Positions 16,401 to 25,607 of a DNA stretch of 41,932 nucleotides are shown one piece after another. A program made the position numbers and the translations under genes. The notes under the pieces are model-generated. The model was not told the origin of the DNA. It was given only the letters and a program-made list of their open reading frames with translations, and did no database searches. Position 1 is the first letter of the stretch; each line of letters starts with the position of its first letter. This DNA comes from a virus. Where the stretch lies: the IMG/VR virus record IMGVR_UViG_3300047453_000452, positions 1 to 41,932 of that record; one strand, 5' to 3'.

Positions 16401-19400
16401 TGATTGCACTTCCACCTTCTGAAGTACTTAATTCAAATTCTGAACCACTAGCATTTTTGTTAATTACATAGTACAATGTGTTTTCAGTAATTCCGCCCAC
16501 TGTAGATGCTGCATAAATTGGCATATTATCATATACCTGTTCTATTTCTCCACTTAGTGTTACTTTGTTACCCGTAGCATTAGTTGCTGTAATTGTGTAT
16601 GGTCCGCTGTTTGGTTTATACACTTGAGCTTTTTTAGTACCATTGTTAAATGTTAATATTGTACCGTATTGTCCAACACCTGTTCCTGCTGTTAGTTGTA
16701 AATTCATATCTACGTATGCACCACCAAGTGCGTTATCAGTTGCTGCTAGTGTAGCTTCAACTTCATTACCGCCCTGTGCAACGTTCTGTGCTGAAACATA
16801 ATCTTCACCACCTGTACCGTTACCATCATCTAGATCGATTAAACGAGCTTCAACAACTGCTTGATCTCTAAACTCATCTTGAACAACTGCTGCATTAAAT
16901 CCTGCACCACTAATTGCAACGCCTGCATTTGTATATCCTGTACCAGCATTAGCATATTCAAAGCGTAACACTTCTTCTTCGCCGTCTGTTGGAACGTTAA
17001 AAATAATTGCATCTTGTGACAAGTTATCAGTTGCTGCGGTAATTGGAATTTCACCAGTGTCAGTACCTTCAGCAATAACACCATATGTACCATATGAACT
17101 GTTACCGTTAGTAGCACGTATTCTTCCACCTAAGTCTGCTAAGTAACCTGAATAGTTATAGTAAGCAAACACAGACACAAGTTCTGTTAATGAGTTGTTA
17201 CCCGAACACCATACACCAATACCATCACTTAGTACTTGTGTAAAGTCGTTACTAACAATCGATCTGTTACCGCCTGCGTGTAGAGCTCCATCAATTTTAC
17301 AACCAACACAACCAACACCAAATGTTGTTACGTTTTGTACATAACAAGATTTGTTAGTTACCCACGCTTCAGTGTCCCAAGGTCCAAATCCAGGATCAAG
17401 TGATACGTAAGAACCTGCTGTTGGACGTCTTGTACCAAAATCGTTTAGTTCAGTTAAGTTGCCGCGTAAACCGTTTACAGTCATATTTCTTACACCTGTT
17501 GCGTTTCTTACGTGGAACATATCTGAACGCTCTGATCCATTTACTGCGTTTAAGTATTTTTGTGCTTCTTTCCAAACTTTATGGTTTCCAGGATATTGTA
17601 AATCATATGCAATAGCATTTACATATTCAGTTACGTCATCACGCAATTTAGCTTGATCAAATGCATATGCAACAACACTTGAACCAGTGCCGCCTGTAAA
17701 TGTAACACTTTCGCCGCCTTTTGTATCTGAAACTTCAATTGTTGTAGTTGACCCTACTGTTGAAACCCAATACGTTGTATTTGCTGCAACACCGCCAATT
17801 GCAGTAGCAAATTTAATTGGATCGCCTACTGATAAATTGTGAGCTGCACTAAATGTAATTGTGCCAGGTGATCCAGCAACTTCAGTTGCTGTTCCGCCGT
17901 AGTTAGCATTGATCCAAGCTACTGATTCCTCAGCTAAGAATTCTCTGTTAACTTTTAGCACATCAACAGCATTAATCATTTCTCTACTGTTATAGTACGT
18001 TGTTGTTCCGTGAATCTCAGGAGTTTTGCCGCTACCTGTATCTAACATTTTGATAACAATATCCATTAAATTGTTAGTACGTTTTAGTGCTAAACTATTA
18101 GCATTAATATATGTGCCAATTTTGTTTTTCAATTCTCTGTATGCTTGTACTGTTGCATTATTTTGTGGGCCTAATACTGCATCTGCTGCTGTACCTCTAA
18201 AATATGATTGTGCTGCAAATGTAGTTAGATAGTTTGTATTAGACATCATATCACGTCCAACTGCATCAACAAGCAAGCCAACATCTCTTTCGCACTTAGC
18301 ACTATCGTATGTTAATGTTGGATAGTTAGTTGCAATATATGTTGTGATTGCTGTTTTAATTGCAGCAACAGAACCTGTTAAGTTTGTAAACTGTTGTTTT
18401 AGTGCTGCTGGAACTGTTGACAAATCTGCGTTTCTTACTGGATATGTAGGATAACTTTCACTAGTTGCATCAGCAAAGTCAGCTTCAGGACCGTTAAAGT
18501 ACTCTGAAAGTGTAACTGTAGTTGGTGTTGGAGTTGTTTTAACATAGAACACTATACCATCATTTAATCCTGCAAATGTTACTGTATCACCTATTTTGAA
18601 ATTGTGTACAGTTGACAAAGTCAATACATTCGACGCAATGTCTGTAGTAGCAAGTTCTTCGCTACCACTTGTTAGACCATCAAGGATGTTATAAAAACTT
18701 GTTAGTAGGTTTTCAGTTCTTGCTACTGTGCCTGCATTACCAACAATTTGTAAAGAATCTCTTAATACTGGAGTTTCAATATCTTGTATAGCACCAGGAC
18801 TTGTAACTGAGTTTACTACCAGTCCATTAACCAGTTGTTTTAAATAATCAAATGCTTCAAGGTATGCTGCTTTTTGATTCTCTGTTAGTGTAAGTTCATC
18901 TGGTTGTCTGTTTATATAGTACTGATATGCAACTTCATTTACACTCGAAGTACTACCATAAGTTAAGTCATAACGTAGTGCATCAACAACGTTACTAACA
19001 TCTCTATTAAAATCAACGCTGTTGTATACTAATGTAGGATAGTTTACGTTAACATATTCTGTTAGTTCTGCTTGTAACCATTTTTTATTTTCCCAAATTA
19101 ACGCTGCGCCAGCTACGTCATTTGCATCTGCATTACTTGGTGCACACCATTTTGATACTGGTGTTGTGCCGCCGTTAATATATCCTTTAAGATCATCTAC
19201 AAGCAATTCAATTGACGCACTTGCATTTGTACAAGCTACTCTTCTTACTTTTTCAGCTAAGAATCCAATTGAGTTAACTGTTGCAATTAATTCGTTATTA
19301 ACTACTTCTAGTGCTGAAGCTGTTGGTCTATAATACTGCATACCTGCTTTAACTGTTGCATAATTAGAGCCTGTAGCAATATCTCTTGCAATTGCATCAA

Positions 19401-22400
19401 CCATTAATCCTGCATCTCTTCTGCAAGTGTCTTGGTTGTAAATTAGTTCTTGATGATATTTTTCTACCCAGTACACAACATCTTCAACAATTTCGCTTTT
19501 GCGTACAACTAGTTCATTGTATGCGTCTCTACGCTCGTTAGTAATATAATCAGTTGCGACTTCGATAGTAGCATTAGGTGCTGAATTGTTAAGCCAATCA
19601 AGCACATCATCTAAACGATCCTGTGCAAATTCAACTGCATTTGTGTTAGCTGCTGTTCCGCTTGTGTCTTGTGTTTCAGTAACATTTGGACTTGTTGTAA
19701 CTGTAGTTTCAGTAATTACTTGATCAATTACTGTTTTAAGTCTTCCATATGCTCCAATAGTCATATTACTTTCATCTAGTGTAATGTTTGAAACAAAATC
19801 TGTAAAGTATGAACTACCTACAATCAATGATTGTGTGTTACCGCCATAAATCATATCATAGCGAACTGCATCTATACTGTATCCAATATCTGTAATAAAT
19901 CTAGCTTGATCGTCTGCTGTAAGAGCTGCCCAAGTTGCGTCAAAACCATTACCTGAATCTTGAACCCAATTTTCAATTTCATCTAACATAAAGTCTTTGT
20001 TTGCAACAATTTGAGCAACAGCGTTGTTAAATGTAGTTGTGACGCCATCGGCGTTTGCTGTTACAGCAAAAGCAGTGTTAGCATATCCACTTGTTCCCCA
20101 CTCGTTAATAGTAGGAAACTCAATACCTGGAGTTGCAGCAAGTCCGTTTTGTGCAATAGTCTGCATACCAATAGTAATATCATATGCTCTATTAGAAGTG
20201 TCTCTAGTACCTTCTTCAGCTAACTGACTCATTGTTAGTTCTAATAACTGTTCTTCAATAAATTCAACTGTTTGTATTGTTGCATTTAACTGATTATTAA
20301 GAACAAGTTCAGTTGAAGTAATGCCTCTACGATATGCTGCTCCTGCTTGTGCGCTTCTAAAGTTGCTGTTAAAAATAACGTCATAAGCAATAGCATCAAC
20401 AATATATCCAACATCTCTAGCACACTTTACTCTATTGTATGTTAAATTAGGATATACTTGATCAATATATGCAATTGCACTATCTTTAATGTTTTCAACT
20501 CTTAGATCAATTGATGTTTTTAAATCTACAAGTGCAGTATCTACCCAACTAGTTGCCGGAGTAATTAATGCTGGATCTAATCCACTATCAATAGTTTCTT
20601 TGATTTCATTAATTCTGTCTACAGCAAATAATCCAGCACCTGCTGAACCTGCGGTTCCAGTAACGTCTTGTGTGTTTACATTACTTGATGATTTTGTCCA
20701 TCCTGCTGTATTACCTTCAACAATATTATCAATAACATCTGCTAGTCGAGTGTGCAATGCAAGGAATGCTGTTTTCTCATCTGCTGGTTTTTGGAATACT
20801 TCATCAACATAATATTTTCTTGCAATTACGATTGTTTCTAAGTTACCACGGTATGTTAAGTCATATTGCAGAGCATCAACAGTTTGGCCAATTTCAGCTT
20901 TCCATTGTGTCTTTTCGTCTGCGGTTAACGCTGTCCATACTGCATTATAATTATCAATCATATATGCTTCGCCTTCGTCAATTATAAATTGCTTGTTAGC
21001 AACTAATAATCTTCTTGCGTTAAAGAATCCTGTATCATATCCAACTGGATCAGTAATTGTGTAAGATGCTGGAGCAATATCATTAGCTAAAATATTAATA
21101 ATATCTGTTGCACGATCTCTTACTTTTTGCTGTCCTGAAGTAATTTCTTTAATTTCTTCTCTTACAACATCAAGCGATACTACTGAAGCTTCAAGTTGAT
21201 TATCTAAAACATATTCAGTCGAAGTAATACCTCTGCGGTATGACATTCCTGATTTTAATGAATTAAATGTAGTGCCAAACATCATATCAAGTAATAAACC
21301 GTCAACAATAAATCCAATGTCTCTTGAACACTTAGCGTGATCATATTCAAACTCACTATAGTTGTTAGTTACATATTGTAATGTTGCTGGAACAACAGTT
21401 GTGTCAGCAATAATGTCATCTGCATCACTTGCAATTGCTGCTGCTGCCCAAGAATAGTCTGGATATGTTTTTGTTGGCAGTGCAATGATTGTACCTGCTT
21501 CAATAGCTTTTGCAACAATAAGAATTAAAGTATTTGCTTCTGCTTTTTCAGTTGCGTTTGTCATTGTGCTTTGTACAATAGTAGAAAGTTGCTCAAATGC
21601 TGCTGCTGAAATATCTCTTTGTGCTACTGGTAATGTTTCTGCATAGCCTTCAAAGTATGCTTTTGCTGCTTCATATGTTGCACTATTTCCGCCATATTGA
21701 ATATCGTAACTTACTGCATCAATAACACGACCTGCATCTCTTTCGCAAATTTCTGTACTGTATGTATAAGTTGGATATGTAGTATCAATCCAAGTAGTTA
21801 GTGCAGCAATACTAGCTGCTCTGTTAGTTTGTAGTTGTTCACGTGCAGTTGTTTTTGCTGCAACACCTGGGTTTGACCAAGTAATTACGTCTGCATTATC
21901 TGTACCGTTTTCAACAATATCAAGGACTTCGTCCCAGTATGCAGTATTTCTTGTAGTTGCTGTTGAGTCACTTACTAATGCTAATACTAATGCTTTTTCT
22001 GCTGCAATTGTGCCAAGTGTTTGTGGTAACTGATTTACAATAACATTAAGACCCATTTGACGTCTATATGCAAGACCATCGCGTATAGAGTTATAGTTTG
22101 TGCCTAATGCAGTATCATATGCTGAACTTGTTTTTAAAATAGTTGAGTCTCTTCTACAAGATCCACTATCATATTCAAATTCACCAAAGTTTGAGTTGAC
22201 AAAATCAATAACTGAATTTTGGATGTCTGCTTTTTTTGCAGCAATTTCAGTATTGTATGTTGTTAACTCAGTTGATACCCAAGTAGTATCTGATGCAATT
22301 GCTGATGCTAATGTGCCGTCAGTATCAATAGTGTCATAAATTTCTTGTACACGAGCTTCTGCAAATGTTTCTGCGCCTGCACTACCTGCAGTACCGTCAA

Positions 22401-25400
22401 GGTTTTGTGTTAAAGCATTACCTGCACTTGGAGTAATTGGAGTTTCAGTAATTACATCTCCAACAATAGTTTTTAAATGTGCGTATGCTGCTAGTGTTTC
22501 TTCTTTTTCTCCTGCGCCGTATACTGGACTACCGTCTACAAAATAACTTCTTGATGCTACTGTAGATTGGAAGTTTCCACCATATGTTAAGTCATAACGT
22601 AGTGCGTCAAGGATAAATTCAACGTCTCTTTTACATTTCTCTGCATTATAAACAAAGTTTGATGCAAATGGAGCAATTGCTCCTGCAACCTGTACAGCAA
22701 TCCAATTAACAATTTCTTCTTGGATAAAGTCATAGTTTGCTTCAATTTGTGCAACAGCATTTGCAAATCCTGCATCACTTGCATTATTAGATCCGCTTGT
22801 TGGAGTTGGTCCAACAGCTGGCATTGTATCTACAATACTTAAACCTGTTTTCAATACATCTTGTACAATTTCTACACCATTGTTAATTCTGTTAGTTGCA
22901 AGCGTATTGCCGCCGTAACCGTTAACGTATGCTTGAGAAACTGTGTTTCCTGTAGTTGGAGTAATAGCAACATTTTGAATTATTTCTGATGACACATCTT
23001 TAATTCTGTCTAGTACACTAGATCTTTTTGCTTTATCATTTGATAATAATTCTACTGCCGGTGCTGGTTGTACAACACTTGTACGCAATTCGTCGCCAAC
23101 TACCGCAGTGTATTCTGGAAGGATCATTGGTAATGTTTCGTTGTACGTACCTGTTTTAATAAACACTGTAGTATTTGGAAGTACAGGTAATGCAATTGCA
23201 GTATTTGATTCAGCTGCAATACCATTAATAACAATATCCATTAATTGTGCTACTTTAGTTTTACCTTTTGCTTCTGGAACTAAATCAAAATCAATAACTT
23301 GTTGAGCTCTTTTGCCCATTTCAATTTTGTTTAGTGACTGGTAATTAACTGGTGATTTGTTTTCTAGTAATGTTGCAATAATTGCTTTTAACTGTTGATT
23401 TGCTGCAATAGTTTGTAAACGCTGATTGCCTAAATTACTACTAATATACTCGTTACCTGCTTCAGTATAATATGATTTTGTTGCAGTAGTAGTATTCAAT
23501 GTGCCGCCTCTTGATACGTCATATATTAACGCATCAATAATTAAGCCACTGTCTCTTTCACACTTTGCTTCACCATAAGAAAGATCACCTTGCATTTGGC
23601 CAGTTGCAGTTGTTAATACAATTGAAACGCCGCCTGGTGTAGCTGAAATTCTAAATTCTGTAGAGTTGATAATTGAGTCAATGTAGTATGTAGTTCCTGC
23701 TACTACGCCGCCAAATACTTCACCAGTAAACACAATTGGCATATTGTCTTGCAAGTTTGCAGTACTGCCGCAAGTAAATCTACGTGTACCAGAATTTGAT
23801 GATGTAACTGTTACATTGTAAGTATATTTTAACCAGTTAGTAATTTCTTTTAATAAAAACTGTTTATTGTTTTTTAGTACATCTCTAGTCTGTGGATTTA
23901 AATAACCCTTTTTAACTTGTTCTAATGCATAGCTAACAGATAGGAATGGTTTGTCAATTGTTAAACCTGATGTCGGAGCAGGTACATCAGTACCTAACGG
24001 TCCAACAAAGATAACGTTATCAATTAAGCCGTAGTTTGCCCAGTCTGGAAATCCGTCTGTTGCACGTAAAATTTGACCGTCAACACCAATTGGAAGTCTT
24101 GTAGGTCCTTGATTACCGTAGTAAACTAAGTCGCCTTCTTTTTCTAACGATAGTGCTTCACTACCTAATGTTAATAAGTTCCAGTATGCTGCTGTTAAAT
24201 CATTGTCTGGTCTATTTGCAACTTCTGACAGGTGCTTTGCAACAACAATAAATGAGCTTGCACCGTAAATTACAACATCACCAACTGCATAGTTTCTTCC
24301 TGAAACCCAACTTGCAGAATAACCAGTGTGTGTAATTGTATCAATTACTCCGCCTGTTTGTCCTGTTACTGTTATAATAATATCGTTAGCCGGTGTAGTA
24401 CCGCCTGCAGATTCACCTGAAATAGTAATTACATCGTTATCGGCATAACCATTTCCTGCAAAGCCAGTTGAAACACCAACTGTATAAACTGTGTTTGATC
24501 TAGTAATATCAAACTTTGCGCCTGAGCCCGATCCGCCTGCTGCGTTTGTACCTGAAATTTGTGAATAACTTTCAGTACTTTGTGTCCAGTTAACACCTGA
24601 GTTCAATAGCTGCCAATAAGTAACATTTGGTGGCTCTTGTGCATCATTGTCAGCAGTAGCAACATAAGTTGATCCGCCTAAACGAACTACGTCACCAACT
24701 TTGTATTCGTCTAAAGTTGCCCAATCACCTTGGAATTTAAAACCAGTTGTAAATACTTCCCAGTCTGCAGGACTAGTTGTTGGCTGTGAACCTGTATTAT
24801 TTGTTTTAGCAACATATACATAACCACCGTATGTGATTGTGTCGCCGCTTTGGTAAACAGTTGAATTGTCCCAACTATCTTCAAATTGGAAGCCTTCAAT
24901 AAATACGTCCCAATTAGCATCGTCACTAATAAAGTCAGTTGAAGTATGTGCTGATGTAGCAATAAACACGTTACCGCCATATTTTACTACGTCATTAACT
25001 TTGTATCTAACAGCTGATGTCCAGTCTCCAAGATAAACAATACCATCACTGAACAGAGTCCATTTAGCTTGATCTGGTTCAAGTCCTTCTGCTACTGTTG
25101 CAGCAGATATGTGAGCAGTGTTACACAGATAAACATAACCGCCGTACTTTACTAAGTCGTTAATTTTAAAACGGGTTGCAATAGTCCAGTCGCCTTTCCA
25201 ATCAAAGGAAGTAGCAAACTGTGTCCATTTGGATAAATCTTCTTCTAGGCCTAGAAAATCCGGAGCTTCAAATGTTGCTGATGTATGCCCTGTTTCAGCA
25301 ATATATACAATTGAACCATATTTTACAACGTCACCTGGGGCGTACTCAACTTCTGGACCCCAGTCACCTTTCCAACTTGTACCGTCTGATACAATATCCC

Positions 25401-25575
25401 ATTTTGGAATAGCGTTTGTAAAGTCTGTTTGAAAGCCTGCTGATGCTGTGTGATTTACAATACATATGTATGATTTACCACCAAAACTTACAACGTCATC
25501 TGCAACGTATGCGCGACCTGTTGACCAATCCCCTTGCCAAACAAATCTAATTCTACCTAGTTTAAACTCTGCCAT
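13471..25575 (-). CDS. Giant modular tail fibre/adhesin (4034 aa)
   Basis: Modules in order, approximate residues. 1-470: seven CBM5/12-like repeats (W-x-GDW, Y-x-x-GDVVxYGG-x-YxA). 540-660: linker with a YY module. 665-2675: twelve copies of a helical repeat with a CxRDxGxxVDAxxYD core. 2690-2845: right-handed beta-helix with RNMTVNGLRG and NGNSSYGTYG. 3125-3180 and 3345-3570: BNR/propeller-like repeats (YGNGTYVVVGG, STDGISW). 3210-3345: GxGYxxAPTV repeats. 3890-4034: C-terminal module with TDQDGNFNVGGLF and NIVPTQRAIKSYI. The N-terminus (MAEFKLGRIRFVW) matches the 676-aa protein, and the C-terminus matches the 2693-aa protein, which supports both ends. This is presumably a long fibre or baseplate-attached receptor-binding protein. 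A late promoter lies 24 bases upstream; GGAGTT is the ribosome site. There is no frameshift over 12.1 kb. Confidence 0.85.
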   Translation of the reverse strand: MAEFKLGRIRFVWQGDWSTGRAYVADDVVSFGGKSYICIVNHTASAGFQTDFTNAIPKWDIVSDGTSWKGDWGPEVEYAPGDVVKYGSIVYIAETGHTSATFEAPDFLGLEEDLSKWTQFATSFDWKGDWTIATRFKINDLVKYGGYVYLCNTAHISAATVAEGLEPDQAKWTLFSDGIVYLGDWTSAVRYKVNDVVKYGGNVFIATSAHTSTDFISDDANWDVFIEGFQFEDSWDNSTVYQSGDTITYGGYVYVAKTNNTGSQPTTSPADWEVFTTGFKFQGDWATLDEYKVGDVVRLGGSTYVATADNDAQEPPNVTYWQLLNSGVNWTQSTESYSQISGTNAAGGSGSGAKFDITRSNTVYTVGVSTGFAGNGYADNDVITISGESAGGTTPANDIIITVTGQTGGVIDTITHTGYSASWVSGRNYAVGDVVIYGASSFIVVAKHLSEVANRPDNDLTAAYWNLLTLGSEALSLEKEGDLVYYGNQGPTRLPIGVDGQILRATDGFPDWANYGLIDNVIFVGPLGTDVPAPTSGLTIDKPFLSVSYALEQVKKGYLNPQTRDVLKNNKQFLLKEITNWLKYTYNVTVTSSNSGTRRFTCGSTANLQDNMPIVFTGEVFGGVVAGTTYYIDSIINSTEFRISATPGGVSIVLTTATGQMQGDLSYGEAKCERDSGLIIDALIYDVSRGGTLNTTTATKSYYTEAGNEYISSNLGNQRLQTIAANQQLKAIIATLLENKSPVNYQSLNKIEMGKRAQQVIDFDLVPEAKGKTKVAQLMDIVINGIAAESNTAIALPVLPNTTVFIKTGTYNETLPMILPEYTAVVGDELRTSVVQPAPAVELLSNDKAKRSSVLDRIKDVSSEIIQNVAITPTTGNTVSQAYVNGYGGNTLATNRINNGVEIVQDVLKTGLSIVDTMPAVGPTPTSGSNNASDAGFANAVAQIEANYDFIQEEIVNWIAVQVAGAIAPFASNFVYNAEKCKRDVEFILDALRYDLTYGGNFQSTVASRSYFVDGSPVYGAGEKEETLAAYAHLKTIVGDVITETPITPSAGNALTQNLDGTAGSAGAETFAEARVQEIYDTIDTDGTLASAIASDTTWVSTELTTYNTEIAAKKADIQNSVIDFVNSNFGEFEYDSGSCRRDSTILKTSSAYDTALGTNYNSIRDGLAYRRQMGLNVIVNQLPQTLGTIAAEKALVLALVSDSTATTRNTAYWDEVLDIVENGTDNADVITWSNPGVAAKTTAREQLQTNRAASIAALTTWIDTTYPTYTYSTEICERDAGRVIDAVSYDIQYGGNSATYEAAKAYFEGYAETLPVAQRDISAAAFEQLSTIVQSTMTNATEKAEANTLILIVAKAIEAGTIIALPTKTYPDYSWAAAAIASDADDIIADTTVVPATLQYVTNNYSEFEYDHAKCSRDIGFIVDGLLLDMMFGTTFNSLKSGMSYRRGITSTEYVLDNQLEASVVSLDVVREEIKEITSGQQKVRDRATDIINILANDIAPASYTITDPVGYDTGFFNARRLLVANKQFIIDEGEAYMIDNYNAVWTALTADEKTQWKAEIGQTVDALQYDLTYRGNLETIVIARKYYVDEVFQKPADEKTAFLALHTRLADVIDNIVEGNTAGWTKSSSNVNTQDVTGTAGSAGAGLFAVDRINEIKETIDSGLDPALITPATSWVDTALVDLKTSIDLRVENIKDSAIAYIDQVYPNLTYNRVKCARDVGYIVDAIAYDVIFNSNFRSAQAGAAYRRGITSTELVLNNQLNATIQTVEFIEEQLLELTMSQLAEEGTRDTSNRAYDITIGMQTIAQNGLAATPGIEFPTINEWGTSGYANTAFAVTANADGVTTTFNNAVAQIVANKDFMLDEIENWVQDSGNGFDATWAALTADDQARFITDIGYSIDAVRYDMIYGGNTQSLIVGSSYFTDFVSNITLDESNMTIGAYGRLKTVIDQVITETTVTTSPNVTETQDTSGTAANTNAVEFAQDRLDDVLDWLNNSAPNATIEVATDYITNERRDAYNELVVRKSEIVEDVVYWVEKYHQELIYNQDTCRRDAGLMVDAIARDIATGSNYATVKAGMQYYRPTASALEVVNNELIATVNSIGFLAEKVRRVACTNASASIELLVDDLKGYINGGTTPVSKWCAPSNADANDVAGAALIWENKKWLQAELTEYVNVNYPTLVYNSVDFNRDVSNVVDALRYDLTYGSTSSVNEVAYQYYINRQPDELTLTENQKAAYLEAFDYLKQLVNGLVVNSVTSPGAIQDIETPVLRDSLQIVGNAGTVARTENLLTSFYNILDGLTSGSEELATTDIASNVLTLSTVHNFKIGDTVTFAGLNDGIVFYVKTTPTPTTVTLSEYFNGPEADFADATSESYPTYPVRNADLSTVPAALKQQFTNLTGSVAAIKTAITTYIATNYPTLTYDSAKCERDVGLLVDAVGRDMMSNTNYLTTFAAQSYFRGTAADAVLGPQNNATVQAYRELKNKIGTYINANSLALKRTNNLMDIVIKMLDTGSGKTPEIHGTTTYYNSREMINAVDVLKVNREFLAEESVAWINANYGGTATEVAGSPGTITFSAAHNLSVGDPIKFATAIGGVAANTTYWVSTVGSTTTIEVSDTKGGESVTFTGGTGSSVVAYAFDQAKLRDDVTEYVNAIAYDLQYPGNHKVWKEAQKYLNAVNGSERSDMFHVRNATGVRNMTVNGLRGNLTELNDFGTRRPTAGSYVSLDPGFGPWDTEAWVTNKSCYVQNVTTFGVGCVGCKIDGALHAGGNRSIVSNDFTQVLSDGIGVWCSGNNSLTELVSVFAYYNYSGYLADLGGRIRATNGNSSYGTYGVIAEGTDTGEIPITAATDNLSQDAIIFNVPTDGEEEVLRFEYANAGTGYTNAGVAISGAGFNAAVVQDEFRDQAVVEARLIDLDDGNGTGGEDYVSAQNVAQGGNEVEATLAATDNALGGAYVDMNLQLTAGTGVGQYGTILTFNNGTKKAQVYKPNSGPYTITATNATGNKVTLSGEIEQVYDNMPIYAASTVGGITENTLYYVINKNASGSEFELSTSEGGSAITLTTTTSQTVAMYAAGWNHVIEGTAVEANLDLTTGYRVEPRITFDEPGFTKDTVNVPETGTTYDHGAVQFADITSGGVFMSLPGDGTQAHYSNDGKTWAVGGILPASGAWTKAVFGGGQNARATAIVGGLGGTGAVLTAELGELNSIGLPGPTQIKKITVVDGGRGYVTAPTIVLTPTAGGGGASAVATVQDGAIKEIIITSTGAGYAQAPTVTAETDKVTEIIVTSFGRGYLTAPTITISGGGASTQATATSTIDNGGLKTVNISLDGDDQPLRGEGYTSAPTVTITDPAAKFVAISKGSANNAYLESSSLSTADWTGGSPLPGSAYQDIAYGNGTYVVVGGDGTSGAGTSTDGISWVGRTITTLTGGTDTFVAVAHGGNTFVAISQQDESAYSTNGITWVAGGALPPATGNWKAIAYGNSRYVALAESGEVAVSVDKGVTWAASPAGLKNIGTSDWNEVAYGQGLFVITGEEYVATSQYGLEWYIRDSSSASGTKWYGVGFGNPNSVPTWVVTNGPGATAARGTGFYINTGARALGRTTDEDGRIITISLAEPGSGYPTGTVVSTTAPNTIEVNSAANLYVGQPITINTQTTTTSSGGYGGSGVASNVESATGIDSEQLYYISAINGTDIEISLISGGASFDITTVVAADLEPTIFEAGPRVTIGDNNATIDAAVNPRIRSGALASPTFTNRGTGYTTATAELSGDGSADLYQPATFIAVRGLFELPEPGSNVEFASIPDNYYKLVTISNVIGQPGSYTATFQVSPSLTVLNAPKDGTKITTTNKYSQVRLTGHDFLYIGTGNQAKTNYPFVDITSAYIEAQQLSSGGGRVFFTSTDQDGNFNVGGLFGVQQSTGTATLDADAFNLAGLQSLQLGGIAVGIGSAVITQFSTDPFFTENSDNIVPTQRAIKSYITAQIGGGQSSLNVNTLTAGVIFIANDEITTTSGGQLNIKAKMNFTGGVDGAPVALGYFLSR
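13850..13915 (-). other. Shared C-terminal DxxGxFxVGxLF module, copy in the 4034-aa fibre
   Basis: TDQDGNFNVGGLFGVQQSTG here parallels TDQDGNFRVGDLFAVEQATG in the 2693-aa protein (about 26050-26110) and VDHKGDFRVGDLFTVNQETG in the 1496-aa protein (about 39140-39210). The following strand and the NIVPTQ-x-AI helix are also shared by the two giants. It is probably an attachment or trimerisation element. Confidence 0.6.
15540..15945 (-). repeat. GxGYxxAPTV beta repeats in the 4034-aa fibre
   Basis: Four tandem units of about 30-40 residues each contain GRGYVTAPTI, GAGYAQAPTV, GRGYLTAPTI or GEGYTSAPTV, separated by Ala/Gly/Thr-rich strands ending in an IxxIxIT motif. They are only coding repeats; no DNA-level role is suggested. 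Confidence 0.7.
17550..23580 (-). repeat. Twelve-fold helical protein repeat in the 4034-aa fibre
   Basis: Twelve units spaced mostly 140-180 residues apart (two gaps are larger) share a core of LxYNxxKCxRDxGxxVDA, then xxYDxxYGGNxxTxxAxxxY. Examples start FVYNAEKCKRDVEFILDA (~22620), FEYDHAKCSRDIGFIVDG (~21320), LTYNRVKCARDVGYIVDA (~20420) and LTYDSAKCERDVGLLVDA (~18280). Between cores lie long helices of the type AxxxYRRGITSTExVLxNQL. Some copies have lost the Cys (units 6, 8, 10 and 12). The 2693-aa protein has a single related unit (YNFDNEKVIRDARLIYDG, ~31630). I do not recognise the family. Confidence 0.8.
24165..25548 (-). repeat. CBM5/12-like (chitin-binding-like) repeats, N-terminus of the 4034-aa fibre
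   Basis: Seven units of about 50-60 residues with W-x-G-x-W, Y-x-x-x-D-x-V-x-Y/F-G-G-x-x-Y/F and a closing W. This is the aromatic pattern of carbohydrate-binding family 5/12 domains. Four related units form residues ~11-225 of the 676-aa protein and three lie at residues ~315-560 of the 2693-aa protein. Glycan binding is inferred from the family, and the same fold may simply be structural. Confidence 0.65.
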
Positions 25576-25599
25576 TTTATTTTTAACTCCGTGTTAATG

Positions 25600-25607
25600 T
25601 ATTTATC
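25600..25607 (-). promoter_or_regulatory. T4-type late promoter GATAAATA before the 4034-aa fibre gene
   Basis: GATAAATACATTAA on the minus strand overlaps the stop of the 2693-aa gene and ends 24 bases before the start codon at 25575. The extended motif matches the element at 10906-10913. Confidence 0.6.

Noticed and set aside
17550-23580. Tandem DNA repeats or a CRISPR-like array
   Set aside because: The periodicity is at protein level with diverged DNA, and there are no identical short repeats with unique spacers.
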